A stretch of 64,000 nucleotides of DNA, taken from positions 1 through 64,000 of the forward strand of contig NZ_SBKQ01000016.1 in NCBI RefSeq assembly GCF_004122145.1, in the 5' to 3' direction. The translations under genes were made by a program, and so were the position numbers. Shown here one piece after another: positions 9,170 through 17,685 of the stretch. The notes beneath the pieces were generated by a model. The model saw only the letters and a list, made by a program, of their open reading frames with translations. It was not told the DNA's origin and made no database searches. Position 1 is the stretch's first letter; each line of letters starts with the position of its first letter. The stretch comes from Flavobacterium piscinae (GTDB taxonomy: Bacteria; Bacteroidota; Bacteroidia; Flavobacteriales; Flavobacteriaceae).

Positions 9170-10441
9170 ATGAAAAGTAGATACATCATTTCCGCATTAG
9201 CTTTGATGTTGAGTTTGGGTAGTTTTGCTCAAAAAGATCAATTAAAAGCATTGGAAAAGGCCATTAAAAATTTTGAACCAAGTGCTGTTAAAAATGCATT
9301 ATCAGCAGCAGAAAGTGTAATTGGAAGTGCAACTGATCAAGAAAAAGCTCAGTTTTATTTCTTAAAAGGAAATGCTTTACTAGAATTGGCTAACAGAAAC
9401 ATGGAAACGGGCAAGAATTTAAAAGAGGCAGCCAAATCCTATCAAGAATTATTAGCAACTGAAAAGAAACTTGGTAAGAATAAATATTCAGTACAAGCAG
9501 AAAATTCTTTAACTGATGTTAAAAATAAATTAATAAATTCTGCAATAAAAGATAGTGATGAGAAAAGATTTAAGGAGAGTGCAGAAAAATTATATGATGC
9601 TTATAATTTAAATCCAAAAGATACTATCTATCTTTATTATGCTGCAGGAAGTGCAGTTAATGCTAAAGATTATGATCTTGCATTGAAGCATTATGAAAAA
9701 CTGAAAGAATTAAATTACTCTGGTCAAGGCACTGCTTATTATGCAAAAAGTGCTTTAAATGATGAAGAGGAAATGTTTAATTCTAAAGAAGACAGGGATA
9801 AATCTGTTAAGCTAAAAGTTCATACAAATCCTAGAGATGAAAAAATTCCTTCAAAAAGAGGAGAAATTTACAGAAACTATGCATTAATTTTGGTGGAAAA
9901 AGGTGAGAAAGATAAAGCGATGCAAGCTATACAAGAGGCAAAAAAGAGTAATCCAGATGATACTTCCCTTGCTCTAACTGAAGCAAATTTATATTTAGAT
10001 GCCAAAGATTATACTTCTTATAAGAGAGTAATTGAAGAGGTTTTACAAAAATCACCTAATGATGCGGATTTATATTATAATTTGGGTGTGATTTCCGGAA
10101 CTTCTCAAAACCAAACTGATGCAGAAAAATATTATAAAAAAGCAATAGAAATTAATCCAAACTATTCTAATGCTTACTTAAATTTAGCGATTTTAAAGTT
10201 AGATTCTGATGGTAAATTAGTGGAGGAAATGAACAAACTAGGAAATTCTGCAAAAGACAATAAGCGGTATGATGAATTAAAAGTACAAAGAGAAAATGTC
10301 TTTAAAGAAGCTCTGCCTTATTTAGAAAAAGTTGTTGAACTCTCCCCAAATAATCTAGAGGCAAAACAAACACTACTAAATGTTTATACTTCGTTAGATA
10401 TGACAGAAAAATATAAAGCTCTAAAAGCAACTATGAATTAA
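9170..10441 (+). CDS. Secreted/periplasmic TPR protein
   Basis: The 423-aa product opens with a signal peptide (MKSRYIISALALMLSLGSFAQ, cleavage after about residue 20). The rest is helical with recognisable tetratricopeptide repeats, for example DTIYLYYAAGSAVNAKDYDLALKHY and ADLYYNLGVISGTSQNQTDAEKYYKKAIEINP; I count about six to eight. TPRs act as protein-binding scaffolds. The protein is probably periplasmic or attached to the inner face of the outer membrane. It lies 28 bp after gyrA with no promoter seen between, a pairing I recall in other Flavobacteria, though no functional link is known. It ends at a strong bidirectional terminator. Confidence 0.85.
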   Translation: MKSRYIISALALMLSLGSFAQKDQLKALEKAIKNFEPSAVKNALSAAESVIGSATDQEKAQFYFLKGNALLELANRNMETGKNLKEAAKSYQELLATEKKLGKNKYSVQAENSLTDVKNKLINSAIKDSDEKRFKESAEKLYDAYNLNPKDTIYLYYAAGSAVNAKDYDLALKHYEKLKELNYSGQGTAYYAKSALNDEEEMFNSKEDRDKSVKLKVHTNPRDEKIPSKRGEIYRNYALILVEKGEKDKAMQAIQEAKKSNPDDTSLALTEANLYLDAKDYTSYKRVIEEVLQKSPNDADLYYNLGVISGTSQNQTDAEKYYKKAIEINPNYSNAYLNLAILKLDSDGKLVEEMNKLGNSAKDNKRYDELKVQRENVFKEALPYLEKVVELSPNNLEAKQTLLNVYTSLDMTEKYKALKATMN

Positions 10442-10461
10442 AATATAATATTCTATTGAGT

Positions 10462-10491
10462 AAAAAAATCCCGATTTTATCGGGATTTTTT
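10462..10491. terminator. Bidirectional rho-independent terminator
   Basis: A 13-bp stem (10463-10475 with 10479-10491) has a GC core TCCCGAT and a TTT loop, flanked by A7 on the left and T6 on the right. It serves the gyrA-TPR transcript from the left and the NlpC/P60-thiolase transcript from the right; the stop codon of the latter overlaps its edge. Confidence 0.85.
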
Positions 10492-11251
10492 ATATAATCT
10501 TTTTAATAACTCTAAGTTTATGGGTATGCCTATTCGTTTCAGCATTGTAAATTCCCAAATGATCCAAACGATCAATTCTGACTTTACCACTGGCGTGAAT
10601 AATATAATTGTCATTCATAATGATTCCCACATGAATAATTTTACCTTCTTCATTATCAAAAAAAGCTAAATCACCCGGCTCACTTTCTTCAATAAAACTC
10701 AATGCTTCTCCTTGAGTAGATTGTTGAGAGGCATCGCGTAGCAATTTGTATCCGTTAAGTTTATAAACCATTTGAGTAAAACCAGAACAATCAATACCAA
10801 AAGGTGTTTTTCCTCCCCAAAGATAGGGAGCATTCAAATACAGGTAAGCAGTTTTAATCAATTCACTTTTAGGCTTTGTTCCGGTAACTTTTAATCCTTC
10901 GAACTCGAAGTTATTTATATTTATTGCATCGAAATTTAAAAAGGTTAAAGAAGCACCAATTGGAATTGGAATAAGTGAATTATCCTTAGTTGTTACGTAT
11001 TCTACTAAATCATGATTTAGAATTTGAGCACTATTTGAAATTTCATTAAAATCACTGTCTGAAATAATCTGGCATTGTTTAGAGTCTATCCAACCTTCAT
11101 AATTATCATACTGCAAACGAATTTTAAACCATTGCTTAAGTTGTTCGAGTATTTCAAAATGTTCACCAAATAAGACTTGCGAAACTTGTTCGCTTCGGTC
11201 ATTAGGTTCAATTCGGAGTGGAATGATGGCTAAATTGCAGATTCCGTGCAT
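10490..11251 (-). CDS. NlpC/P60 family (C40) cell-wall peptidase with SH3 domain
   Basis: The 253-aa product has an N-terminal bacterial SH3-like domain (about 1-60, WFKIRLQYDNYEGWID) and a C-terminal NlpC/P60 domain (~130-250). The catalytic triad is visible: Cys155 in GIDCSGF, His207 in IHVGI and His219 in IIHASG. The family cleaves gamma-D-glutamyl-diamino acid bonds in peptidoglycan stem peptides (dipeptidyl-peptidase VI/YkfC type). No signal peptide is obvious (MHGICNLAII), so it may act in the cytoplasm on recycled muropeptides. It lies 19 bp downstream of the thiolase gene and is probably co-transcribed with it. Confidence 0.88.
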   Translation of the reverse strand: MHGICNLAIIPLRIEPNDRSEQVSQVLFGEHFEILEQLKQWFKIRLQYDNYEGWIDSKQCQIISDSDFNEISNSAQILNHDLVEYVTTKDNSLIPIPIGASLTFLNFDAININNFEFEGLKVTGTKPKSELIKTAYLYLNAPYLWGGKTPFGIDCSGFTQMVYKLNGYKLLRDASQQSTQGEALSFIEESEPGDLAFFDNEEGKIIHVGIIMNDNYIIHASGKVRIDRLDHLGIYNAETNRHTHKLRVIKKII

Positions 11252-11270
11252 GAAAATTAATGTTTCTTAA

Positions 11271-12449
11271 TTAGGCTCTTTCGATTACAATTGCCGATGC
11301 ACCCCCGCCACCATTGCAAATAGCAGCAGCTCCAAGTTTTGCATTGTTTTGTTGTAATACATTTAGCAAAGTAACAATAATTCTTGCACCCGAGCAACCC
11401 AGTGGGTGTCCTAATGAAACAGCTCCTCCGTTTACATTAATTTTTGAACTATCAAGTCCTAATATTTTTGCATTGGCTAAACCTACAACAGAAAACGCTT
11501 CATTAAATTCAAAATAATCAACATCACTTAAGGAAATACCGGCTTTGTCTAATGCTTTTGGCAATGCTTTTGCTGGAGCTGTTGTAAACCATTTTGGTTC
11601 GTGAGCGGCATCAGCATAGCTTTTAATATAGGCCAATGGTTTTAATCCTAATGAAAGTGCTTTTTCTTCACTCATTAAAACTAAAGCCGCCGCACCGTCG
11701 TTTATGGTAGAAGCATTAGCCGCCGTAACTGTTCCTTCTTTTGTGAAAGCAGGATTTAGTCCCGGAATTTTATCTAGTTTTACATTTGTATATTCTTCAT
11801 CTTTTGATACGATGATTGGTTCACCTCTTCGCTGTGGAACGGAAACAGGAACAATTTCAGAATCAAATTTTCCATCAGACCATGCTTTTGCAGAACGTTC
11901 ATAAGATTGAATAGCAAAGGCATCTTGTTCTTCTCTTGAAATTTTATATTCTGAGGCACACAAATCAGCACTTACTCCCATAGCATTATTATCGTAGGCA
12001 TCGGTCAAACCATCTTTCTGCATCCCATCAATCATTGTTGTTGGTCCAAATTTATAACCATTTCTCAAATGCACATAATGCGGAATCAAACTCATGTTTT
12101 CCATTCCACCGGCAACTACAACTTCTGCATCTCCGGATTGAATGGCTTGAGCTCCTTGCATAACAGCTTTCATTCCAGAGGCACAAACTTTATTAACAGT
12201 TGTACAAGGAACTGTATTTGGTAAACCTGCTAAAAGGGCAGCTTGTCTTGCAGGAGCCTGACCCACTCCGGCTTGCACAACATTGCCCATTAAAACTTCA
12301 TCAACATTTTTTGAATCTAAATTAATTTTAGCTAATGCCCCTTGAATAGCAATAGCTCCTAATTGAGATGCAGTTACAGTAGATAAACTTCCCATAAAAC
12401 TACCGATAGGTGTTCTAACTGCTGATACAATGACTACTTTTTTATTCAT
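11271..12449 (-). CDS. Acetyl-CoA C-acetyltransferase (thiolase)
   Basis: The 392 residues match the length of biosynthetic thiolases. The active-site residues fall exactly at the classical numbering: Cys89 in NKVCASGMK, His348 in LGHPLGCSG and Cys378 in ICNGGGGAS. It condenses two acetyl-CoA, or cleaves acetoacetyl-CoA, in the cytoplasm. The NlpC/P60 gene follows at once. Upstream is a ~290-bp gap before the tRNA cluster. Short-chain biosynthetic versus degradative use cannot be told from sequence. Confidence 0.93.
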   Translation of the reverse strand: MNKKVVIVSAVRTPIGSFMGSLSTVTASQLGAIAIQGALAKINLDSKNVDEVLMGNVVQAGVGQAPARQAALLAGLPNTVPCTTVNKVCASGMKAVMQGAQAIQSGDAEVVVAGGMENMSLIPHYVHLRNGYKFGPTTMIDGMQKDGLTDAYDNNAMGVSADLCASEYKISREEQDAFAIQSYERSAKAWSDGKFDSEIVPVSVPQRRGEPIIVSKDEEYTNVKLDKIPGLNPAFTKEGTVTAANASTINDGAAALVLMSEEKALSLGLKPLAYIKSYADAAHEPKWFTTAPAKALPKALDKAGISLSDVDYFEFNEAFSVVGLANAKILGLDSSKINVNGGAVSLGHPLGCSGARIIVTLLNVLQQNNAKLGAAAICNGGGGASAIVIERA

Positions 12450-12675
12450 AATTAAGTTTGCGTTTGTTTGTGTTGCGAAATTAACTATTTTTAAGCTATT
12501 TTAAGTGCTAAAATTATATTTTTTATAATTCTGTTTACAAGTATTCTTGATGAGGATGGACTTGTAATACACAAAACCTTAAGAATTATTTATTTTTGAT
12601 TATTAATCTATGTAATTGACTTCTAAGTGATTTTAAACAAAACCTAAAAAAATAACAAAAAAATAGCATAAATAG

Positions 12676-12706
12676 TTGTAAACTAAAGAATGAAAAGCTA
12701 CATTTG
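12676..12706 (+). promoter_or_regulatory. Bacteroidetes-type promoter of the tRNA cluster
   Basis: TTG (12676-12678), a 20-bp spacer and TACATTTG (12699-12706) match the Bacteroidetes primary-sigma consensus (TTG at -33, TAnnTTTG at -7). Transcription would start near 12712, about 28 bp before tRNA-Ser. The rest of the 12450-12739 gap is AT-rich, with only a weak 7-bp inverted repeat around 12537-12567. Confidence 0.7.
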
Positions 12707-12739
12707 CAACCGCAAAAAAGTTAAGTTCTTTGCAGAATA

Positions 12740-12823
12740 GGAGAGGTGCCGGAGTGGTAACGGAGCAGATTGCTAATCTGTCGACGGGTAACTGTCGCCA
12801 GGGTTCGAGTCCCTGTCTCTCCG
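12740..12823 (+). tRNA. tRNA-Ser (GCU)
   Basis: This is an 84-nt cloverleaf with a long variable arm, as expected for a class II tRNA. The acceptor pairs GGAGAGG with TCTCTCC, the anticodon is GCT in loop ATTGCTAAT, and the T arm contains GGTTCGAGTCC. CCA is not encoded. It reads AGC/AGU codons and is the first of three tandem tRNAs. Confidence 0.93.
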
Positions 12824-12832
12824 CTTTTTTCT

Positions 12833-12907
12833 CGGGGTGTAGCGTAGCCCGGTTATCGCGCCTGCTTTGGGAGCAGGAGGCCGCAGGTTCGAATCCTGCC
12901 ACCCCGA
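12833..12907 (+). tRNA. tRNA-Pro (UGG)
   Basis: Acceptor CGGGGTG pairs with CACCCCG. The anticodon stem CCTGC/GCAGG encloses loop TTTGGGA with anticodon TGG. The T arm has GGTTCGAATCC. CCA is not encoded. It lies 9 bp after tRNA-Ser and is co-transcribed. Confidence 0.94.
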
Positions 12908-12912
12908 CTAAT

Positions 12913-12986
12913 GGCCCAGTAGCTCAGCTGGATAGAGCAACTGCCTTCTAAGCAGTAGGTCTCAGGTTCGAATCCTGACTGGGTCA
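12913..12986 (+). tRNA. tRNA-Arg (UCU)
   Basis: Acceptor GGCCCAG pairs with CTGGGTC (one G-U). The D arm is AGCTCAGCTGGATAGAGC. The anticodon loop CTTCTAA has anticodon TCT and reads AGA/AGG. CCA is not encoded. It is the last tRNA of the cluster and is followed at once by a terminator. Confidence 0.95.
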
Positions 12987-12992
12987 CAGTTC

Positions 12993-13018
12993 AAAGTCCG
13001 TATTTTACGGGCTTTTTT
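12993..13018 (+). terminator. Rho-independent terminator of the tRNA operon
   Basis: The stem AAAGTCCGTA (12993-13002) pairs with TACGGGCTTT (13006-13015) across a TTT loop with one T-G wobble, followed by a T run. Confidence 0.8.
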
Positions 13019-13095
13019 GGTTTTTTGTTATACCTTTTTGTATATTACAAGTTTATTATTCAACTGAAATTAAAACCAATAAATAAAAGTAGAAC

Positions 13096-13130
13096 AAAAA
13101 AAACCTAAAGTATTTACTTTAGGTTTTTTT
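13096..13130. terminator. Bidirectional terminator after the PUR-family gene
   Basis: ACCTAAAGT pairs with ACTTTAGGT across a four-base loop, flanked by A8 and T7. It faces the 3' end of the minus-strand PUR gene (13145) and would also stop read-through from the tRNA operon. Confidence 0.8.
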
Positions 13131-13144
13131 GTAGAAAGTATTGA

Positions 13145-13522
13145 TTAAATATCATCAAAATCTATATCAGTAAAGCTAGCTTTTGGCGTTTCTTCGCTTT
13201 GTGCTGTTTCGGATGGATATTCCTTTTTAAAATCTTTTTGATGTCTTTCAGAAATAACTTCTTCGCCTTTATGGTCTAAAACATACGAAGTCATATCTTC
13301 TAAAATTTCTTTAAAAGCGACAAAATCTTCTTTGTATAAATAAATTTTGTGTTTCTTAAAGTGAAAAGAACCATCTTCTTCTGTGAATTTTTTACTTTCT
13401 GTGATGGTAATGTAGTAATCGTCCGCCTTTGTTGCTCTAACATCGAAGAAATAAGTTCTTCTTCCGGCTCTCAAAACTTTAGAAAAAATTTCGTCTTTTT
13501 CTAACATTTCATTTTCTCTCAT
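13145..13522 (-). CDS. PUR-family DNA/RNA-binding protein (DUF3276)
   Basis: The 125-aa product carries one PUR/DUF3276 repeat, with IFSKVLRAGRRTYFFDVRATKADDYYITITESKKF followed by YKEDFVAFKEILEDM. The tail from ~95 is acidic and probably disordered. The family is a single-repeat relative of eukaryotic Pur-alpha found in Bacteroidetes and spirochaetes (Borrelia BpuR binds nucleic acid). It is a small cytoplasmic protein that may bind single-stranded DNA or RNA. A second possible start lies five codons in. It is 68 bp downstream of the ABC transporter gene on the same strand. Confidence 0.88.
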   Translation of the reverse strand: MRENEMLEKDEIFSKVLRAGRRTYFFDVRATKADDYYITITESKKFTEEDGSFHFKKHKIYLYKEDFVAFKEILEDMTSYVLDHKGEEVISERHQKDFKKEYPSETAQSEETPKASFTDIDFDDI

Positions 13523-13590
13523 AATCGTTCGCTCAATTTTAGTGTTGTAAGTGAACCAAAAATCTAAAAAATAATTGAATTATCAAAAAA

Positions 13591-15351
13591 TTACGACAAT
13601 TCTTTTTCAGAAAGTTGTTTCAAATACAATTCCTTGTAGTAACCTTCTTGATTTAATAATTGAAAATGAGAACCTTGTTGAATTATTTCTCCTTCTTCTA
13701 AAATGATAATTTTGTCCGCATTTTTAGCAGATGAAACACGATGACTGACAATTAGTGTAGTTTTATTTTTACAAATTTCGAACAAGTTATTTAATATTTG
13801 TTCTTCCGTTTCGGTGTCAACAGCCGATAAACAATCATCAAAAAGTAAAATTTCAGGATTTTTGATGATGGCTCTTGCAATGGAAACCCGCTGTTTTTGT
13901 CCGCCTGATAAAGTGATTCCTCTTTCACCCAAAACGGTATCGTATTGATTTTTAAAGTTAATGATGTTGTCATGAACAACCGATTTTTTGGCGGCTTCAA
14001 TTAATTCTTCATCCGTGGCGTCTTCTTTTCCAAATTTAATATTATTTTTAATGCTTTCTGAAAACAAAAATGCATCTTGTGGTACTATACCAATACTGTT
14101 TCGCAAATCATGCAGATTCAAATCGGCTAATTTTTTTCCATCCATGGTGATGGAACCATTTTCCACATCATACAATCGGCATATCAATGAAAGGATAGTC
14201 GATTTTCCTGAACCTGTTTTCCCTAAAATAGCTAGAGTTTCTCCTTTTTTTACTTCAAATGAGATGTTTTTTAACGCTTGAATGTTCGTGTCGTCGTAGG
14301 TAAAACTCACATTTTTAAAGGCAATCGAGCCTTGAATTGAATCATGATTCGGATTATTATTCTTTATCTCCGGTTCAATTTTCAAAAATTCATTGATGCG
14401 TTTTTGAGAAGCTTCGGCTTCCTGAACCAAGGAAGAAACCCACCCAATGGAAGCAACCGGCCAAGTGAGCATGTTGACATACAGGATAAACTCAGCTATA
14501 GTTCCAATGTTTTCTATGGAACCGTCTACATACATCATTCCACCAAAATAAATCACCACCAAATTACTCAAACCGATTAACAAAATCATTAACGGACCAA
14601 ATAAGGCATTTACAAACGCCAAACTCATGTTTTTATCCCTACTTTCTTGAGCCAAACCGTTGAATCCTTTTTGATTTTGCCCTTCCAAGGCATAGGCTTT
14701 AATCACTCGAATGCCGGAGAAAATCTCTTGTGAAAAACTTGAAAGCGTTGACAAATTTTCTTGATAAATCCGACTTCGTTTATTGATTTCAACACTCAAT
14801 TTAAATATAAAATAAGAGAGAAGCGGCAAGGGAAGAATTGTATACAAAGTCAATTTCGGCGAAACGTTATACATATAAATGATTACAATCGCAAAACGAA
14901 TAAACGTATTGATAGTATACATCACAGCCGGACCAACATACATTCGCACTTTTCCCACATCTTCGGAAATTCGATTCATCAAATCTCCGGTTCGGTTTCT
15001 TTTGTAAAAGCTTTGCGATAAACGTTCATACTGTTGAAAAACTTCATTTTTTAAGTCAAACTCAACATAGCGAGACATGACTATCAATGTTTGACGCATT
15101 AAAAATGTCAAAAAACCGGCAATAACCGTTGCTCCTATAATCAATCCTAAACTAATAATCAATTCTTTTTTGATGACACTGGTGTCGCTTATTGGATTTT
15201 TAATGTACGCATCAATAATATTCATCGACTTACTTACTAATTTCGGAATGAATAGTGAGAATATTTGTGCAACAATGGTTATGATAATACCCAACAAAAA
15301 ACGGTATTTATATTTGATGAAATATTTATTTAAATAATGTAGTTCTTTCAT
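13591..15351 (-). CDS. ABC exporter half-transporter with non-canonical Walker B
   Basis: The 586-aa product has an N-terminal ABC_membrane domain with about six spans (1-320) and a C-terminal ATPase. Walker A is GKTGSGKS (377-384), the signature LSGGQ (481-485), Walker B ILLFDD (501-506) and the H-loop His537. The residue after the Walker B aspartate is Asp506 instead of the catalytic Glu. That feature marks the degenerate half of heterodimeric exporters such as MdlA, BmrC or TM287. By family it moves lipids or hydrophobic drugs out of the cell. A canonical partner subunit is expected, but none is in the window. It is divergent from leucine dehydrogenase. Confidence 0.9.
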   Translation of the reverse strand: MKELHYLNKYFIKYKYRFLLGIIITIVAQIFSLFIPKLVSKSMNIIDAYIKNPISDTSVIKKELIISLGLIIGATVIAGFLTFLMRQTLIVMSRYVEFDLKNEVFQQYERLSQSFYKRNRTGDLMNRISEDVGKVRMYVGPAVMYTINTFIRFAIVIIYMYNVSPKLTLYTILPLPLLSYFIFKLSVEINKRSRIYQENLSTLSSFSQEIFSGIRVIKAYALEGQNQKGFNGLAQESRDKNMSLAFVNALFGPLMILLIGLSNLVVIYFGGMMYVDGSIENIGTIAEFILYVNMLTWPVASIGWVSSLVQEAEASQKRINEFLKIEPEIKNNNPNHDSIQGSIAFKNVSFTYDDTNIQALKNISFEVKKGETLAILGKTGSGKSTILSLICRLYDVENGSITMDGKKLADLNLHDLRNSIGIVPQDAFLFSESIKNNIKFGKEDATDEELIEAAKKSVVHDNIINFKNQYDTVLGERGITLSGGQKQRVSIARAIIKNPEILLFDDCLSAVDTETEEQILNNLFEICKNKTTLIVSHRVSSAKNADKIIILEEGEIIQQGSHFQLLNQEGYYKELYLKQLSEKELS

Positions 15352-15474
15352 GTTATTGATTAGAGATACGTGGCAATGGAATAATAAATGTTAAAAAAAT
15401 GAGAATTATGTTTTTTTAAATTAATTGCTAAAATGGGTTTACTATTAACAGATTACTAAAATTATCAAATTATA

Positions 15475-15505
15475 TTGCATTCTTTTGATTTAAGTTCTAT
15501 TTTTG
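15475..15505 (+). promoter_or_regulatory. Bacteroidetes-type promoter of leucine dehydrogenase
   Basis: TTG (15475-15477), a 20-bp spacer and TATTTTTG (15498-15505) match the -33/-7 consensus. The predicted start near 15511 leaves a ~45-nt leader before the ATG at 15556. Confidence 0.65.
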
Positions 15506-15555
15506 TTGAGTCTTTTTGACAAAGTCATAATTTTTACTTAATTAATAATTCAACT

Positions 15556-16659
15556 ATGATAGCAGAAGTAACAACTCCTAAAGAACTTCAAAAAATGGAT
15601 CCGGTTTTTGGACAAGTATCCTTTGACAATCATGAGCAAATTGTTTTTTGCAATGACAAAGATACTGGTTTAAAGGCAATAATTGGTATTCATAACACAG
15701 TTTTAGGACCGGCATTGGGTGGAACGAGAATGTGGAACTATACCAATGAATGGGAAGCATTGAACGACGTTTTACGTTTATCTCGAGGAATGACTTTTAA
15801 ATCAGCTATCACAGGATTGAACCTAGGTGGTGGAAAGGCAGTGATTATTGGAGATGCCAAAACACAAAAAACACCGGAGTTAATGCGAAAATTTGGTGAA
15901 TTTGTGCATTCATTAAGCGGAAAATACATCACAGCTGAAGACGTAGGGATGAAAACGGAAGACATGGACACGGTAAGAGATGTTACACCTTATGTAACCG
16001 GAATCTCAGAATCCAGAGGTGGATCAGGTAATCCTTCTCCTGTTACTGCGTTTGGGGTTTACATGGGGATGAAAGCGGCCGCAAAATACAAATACGGCTC
16101 TGATTCATTAGCCGGTAAAAAAGTATTGGTTCAAGGAATTGGCCATGTGGGTGAAACTTTAGTGGACTATTTAACAAAAGAAGGGGCTATTGTAATCATC
16201 GCCGATATTAATGAAAATAGATTAAACGAAGTAGGGGCACAATATGGTGCTAAAGTATATACCGGTACAGATTTATACAGTGCAGAAGTTGATATTTATG
16301 CTCCTTGTGCGTTGGGTGCCACCATCAATGATGATACAGTTTATAAATTGAATGCAGCCATTGTAGCCGGTGCTGCCAACAATCAATTAGCGAATGAAAA
16401 CATACACGGTAAAATTCTTCAGGAAAGAGGCATTTTATATGCTCCTGATTTCTTAATCAATGCCGGTGGAATTATCAATGTATATGCTGAAATCGAACAT
16501 TACGACAAAGCAGAAGCCATGCGAAGAACCGAAAACATTTACAACACCACGTTGGAAATCTTCGATTATGCTGTTAAAAATAATATTACCACACATGAAG
16601 CGGCTTTAACGATTGCTCAAAATAGAATCAATCAACGTAAAAAAGAAAGTGGGAAATAA
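15556..16659 (+). CDS. Leucine dehydrogenase (Glu/Leu/Phe/Val dehydrogenase family)
   Basis: The 367-aa product is the normal size for octameric LeuDH. The substrate/catalytic segment MTFKSAITGLNLGGGKAVI holds the two conserved lysines (Lys82 and Lys94, equivalent to Bacillus Lys68 and Lys80). A Rossmann motif VQGIGHVGETL lies near 175. The absence of the longer GDH insertions favours branched-chain amino-acid specificity. It deaminates leucine, valine or isoleucine to 2-oxo acids with NAD+ in the cytoplasm, feeding branched fatty-acid synthesis or catabolism. It has its own promoter and a strong UUCG terminator, so it is probably monocistronic. Confidence 0.9.
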   Translation: MIAEVTTPKELQKMDPVFGQVSFDNHEQIVFCNDKDTGLKAIIGIHNTVLGPALGGTRMWNYTNEWEALNDVLRLSRGMTFKSAITGLNLGGGKAVIIGDAKTQKTPELMRKFGEFVHSLSGKYITAEDVGMKTEDMDTVRDVTPYVTGISESRGGSGNPSPVTAFGVYMGMKAAAKYKYGSDSLAGKKVLVQGIGHVGETLVDYLTKEGAIVIIADINENRLNEVGAQYGAKVYTGTDLYSAEVDIYAPCALGATINDDTVYKLNAAIVAGAANNQLANENIHGKILQERGILYAPDFLINAGGIINVYAEIEHYDKAEAMRRTENIYNTTLEIFDYAVKNNITTHEAALTIAQNRINQRKKESGK

Positions 16660-16686
16660 TTTTTTCCGATAAATAATACTATTTTT

Positions 16687-16717
16687 GTGACGTCCTTCGG
16701 GGCGTCACTAATTTTTT
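16687..16717 (+). terminator. Terminator with UUCG tetraloop
   Basis: GTGACGTCC (16687-16695) pairs with GGGCGTCAC (16700-16708) around a TTCG loop (one T-G wobble), followed by TAATTTTTT. It separates leucine dehydrogenase from nusB. Confidence 0.8.
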
Positions 16718-16733
16718 AAAAAGTTCTTACAAC

Positions 16734-17678
16734 GTGTTAAACAGAAGACATATTCGGGTTAAAGTATTGCAAACCATTTATGCAATGCATCAAAGCGGTT
16801 CTGATCAATTGGAGAAAGAAGAAAAATTCTTATTCGCAAGCATCGAAAGTATTCAGGATTTATATTTGATTGTGGTTTCTGCTTTAGTTGAAATCAGAAA
16901 AAAGGAAGAAGATTTTTTGGAAAAAGCCTCCAAAAAACACTTGGCCACCGAAAAAGACTTAAAGCCAAACAGAAAATTTATTTCCAATCGTGTTTTATTG
17001 GCGTTGGAAAAGAATAACTCACTTTCCATTGCTTTAGAAAAAAGAAAAATCAACAATTGGAGTCAAAACGACGACTTAATTCTGATTTTATTGGAAAATG
17101 TTAAAAAAAGTCCACTCTATTTATCGTATTTGGCAGACAAAACTGATTCTTTTGAACACGACAAAAAGTTCATCATGGATATGTTTTCGGAGTTGATTGC
17201 TGCAAACGAAAAATTATATGATTACTTGGAAGATTATAAACTCACTTGGATAGACGATATTCCGTTAGTAAACACTATGATTTTAAAGCAATTAAAACAA
17301 ATGGACGAAGGGGTAGAAAAATCATTTGCTGTTTTGCCACTGTACAAAGATGCAGAAGATAAAGATTTTGCTCGTGATTTGTTCCGTAAAACGGTGCTCA
17401 ATGAGAATGAATTGGCCAAAGAATACATTGATAGAACTCCCAATTGGGACCCGGAACGTATTTCGGAAGTAGACACTATCATGTTGAAAATGGCTATTTG
17501 TGAATTTTTGCGTTTTCCGTCTATTCCCGTAAAAGTAACCATCAATGAATACTTGGAAATTGCCAAAGAATATGCCACACCTAAAAGCAGTATATTTATC
17601 AATGGGGTGTTAGACAATTTAGTAAAGGACTTTCAAAAAACAGATAAACTAAAAAAGACCGGAAGAGGTTTAATGTAA
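16734..17678 (+). CDS. nusB: Transcription antitermination factor NusB (long form)
   Basis: The 314-aa product begins with the NusB signature LNRRHIRVKVLQTIYAMHQSG from a GTG start at 16734. The C-terminal third (~190-300) holds the all-helical NusB core, with ELAKEYIDRTPNWDPERISEVDTIMLKMAICEFLRFPSIPVKVTINEYLEIAKEY. It is more than twice the E. coli length, which is usual in Bacteroidetes, where a helical insert (~60-190) separates the two ends. It binds boxA RNA with NusE/S10 during rRNA transcription. It is the first gene of nusB-DUF1573-yajC, with gaps of 7 and 1 bp. Confidence 0.92.
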   Translation: MLNRRHIRVKVLQTIYAMHQSGSDQLEKEEKFLFASIESIQDLYLIVVSALVEIRKKEEDFLEKASKKHLATEKDLKPNRKFISNRVLLALEKNNSLSIALEKRKINNWSQNDDLILILLENVKKSPLYLSYLADKTDSFEHDKKFIMDMFSELIAANEKLYDYLEDYKLTWIDDIPLVNTMILKQLKQMDEGVEKSFAVLPLYKDAEDKDFARDLFRKTVLNENELAKEYIDRTPNWDPERISEVDTIMLKMAICEFLRFPSIPVKVTINEYLEIAKEYATPKSSIFINGVLDNLVKDFQKTDKLKKTGRGLM

Positions 17679-17685
17679 AACTTAA

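Noticed and set aside
12633..12951. Open frames on both strands over the tRNA cluster
   Set aside because: They read through the three tRNAs (for example VAQLDRATAF), a classic false gene call.
16734..17678. NusB start further downstream to match the E. coli length
   Set aside because: The conserved NRRHIRVKVLQ start lies at the GTG, and long NusB proteins are usual in Bacteroidetes.
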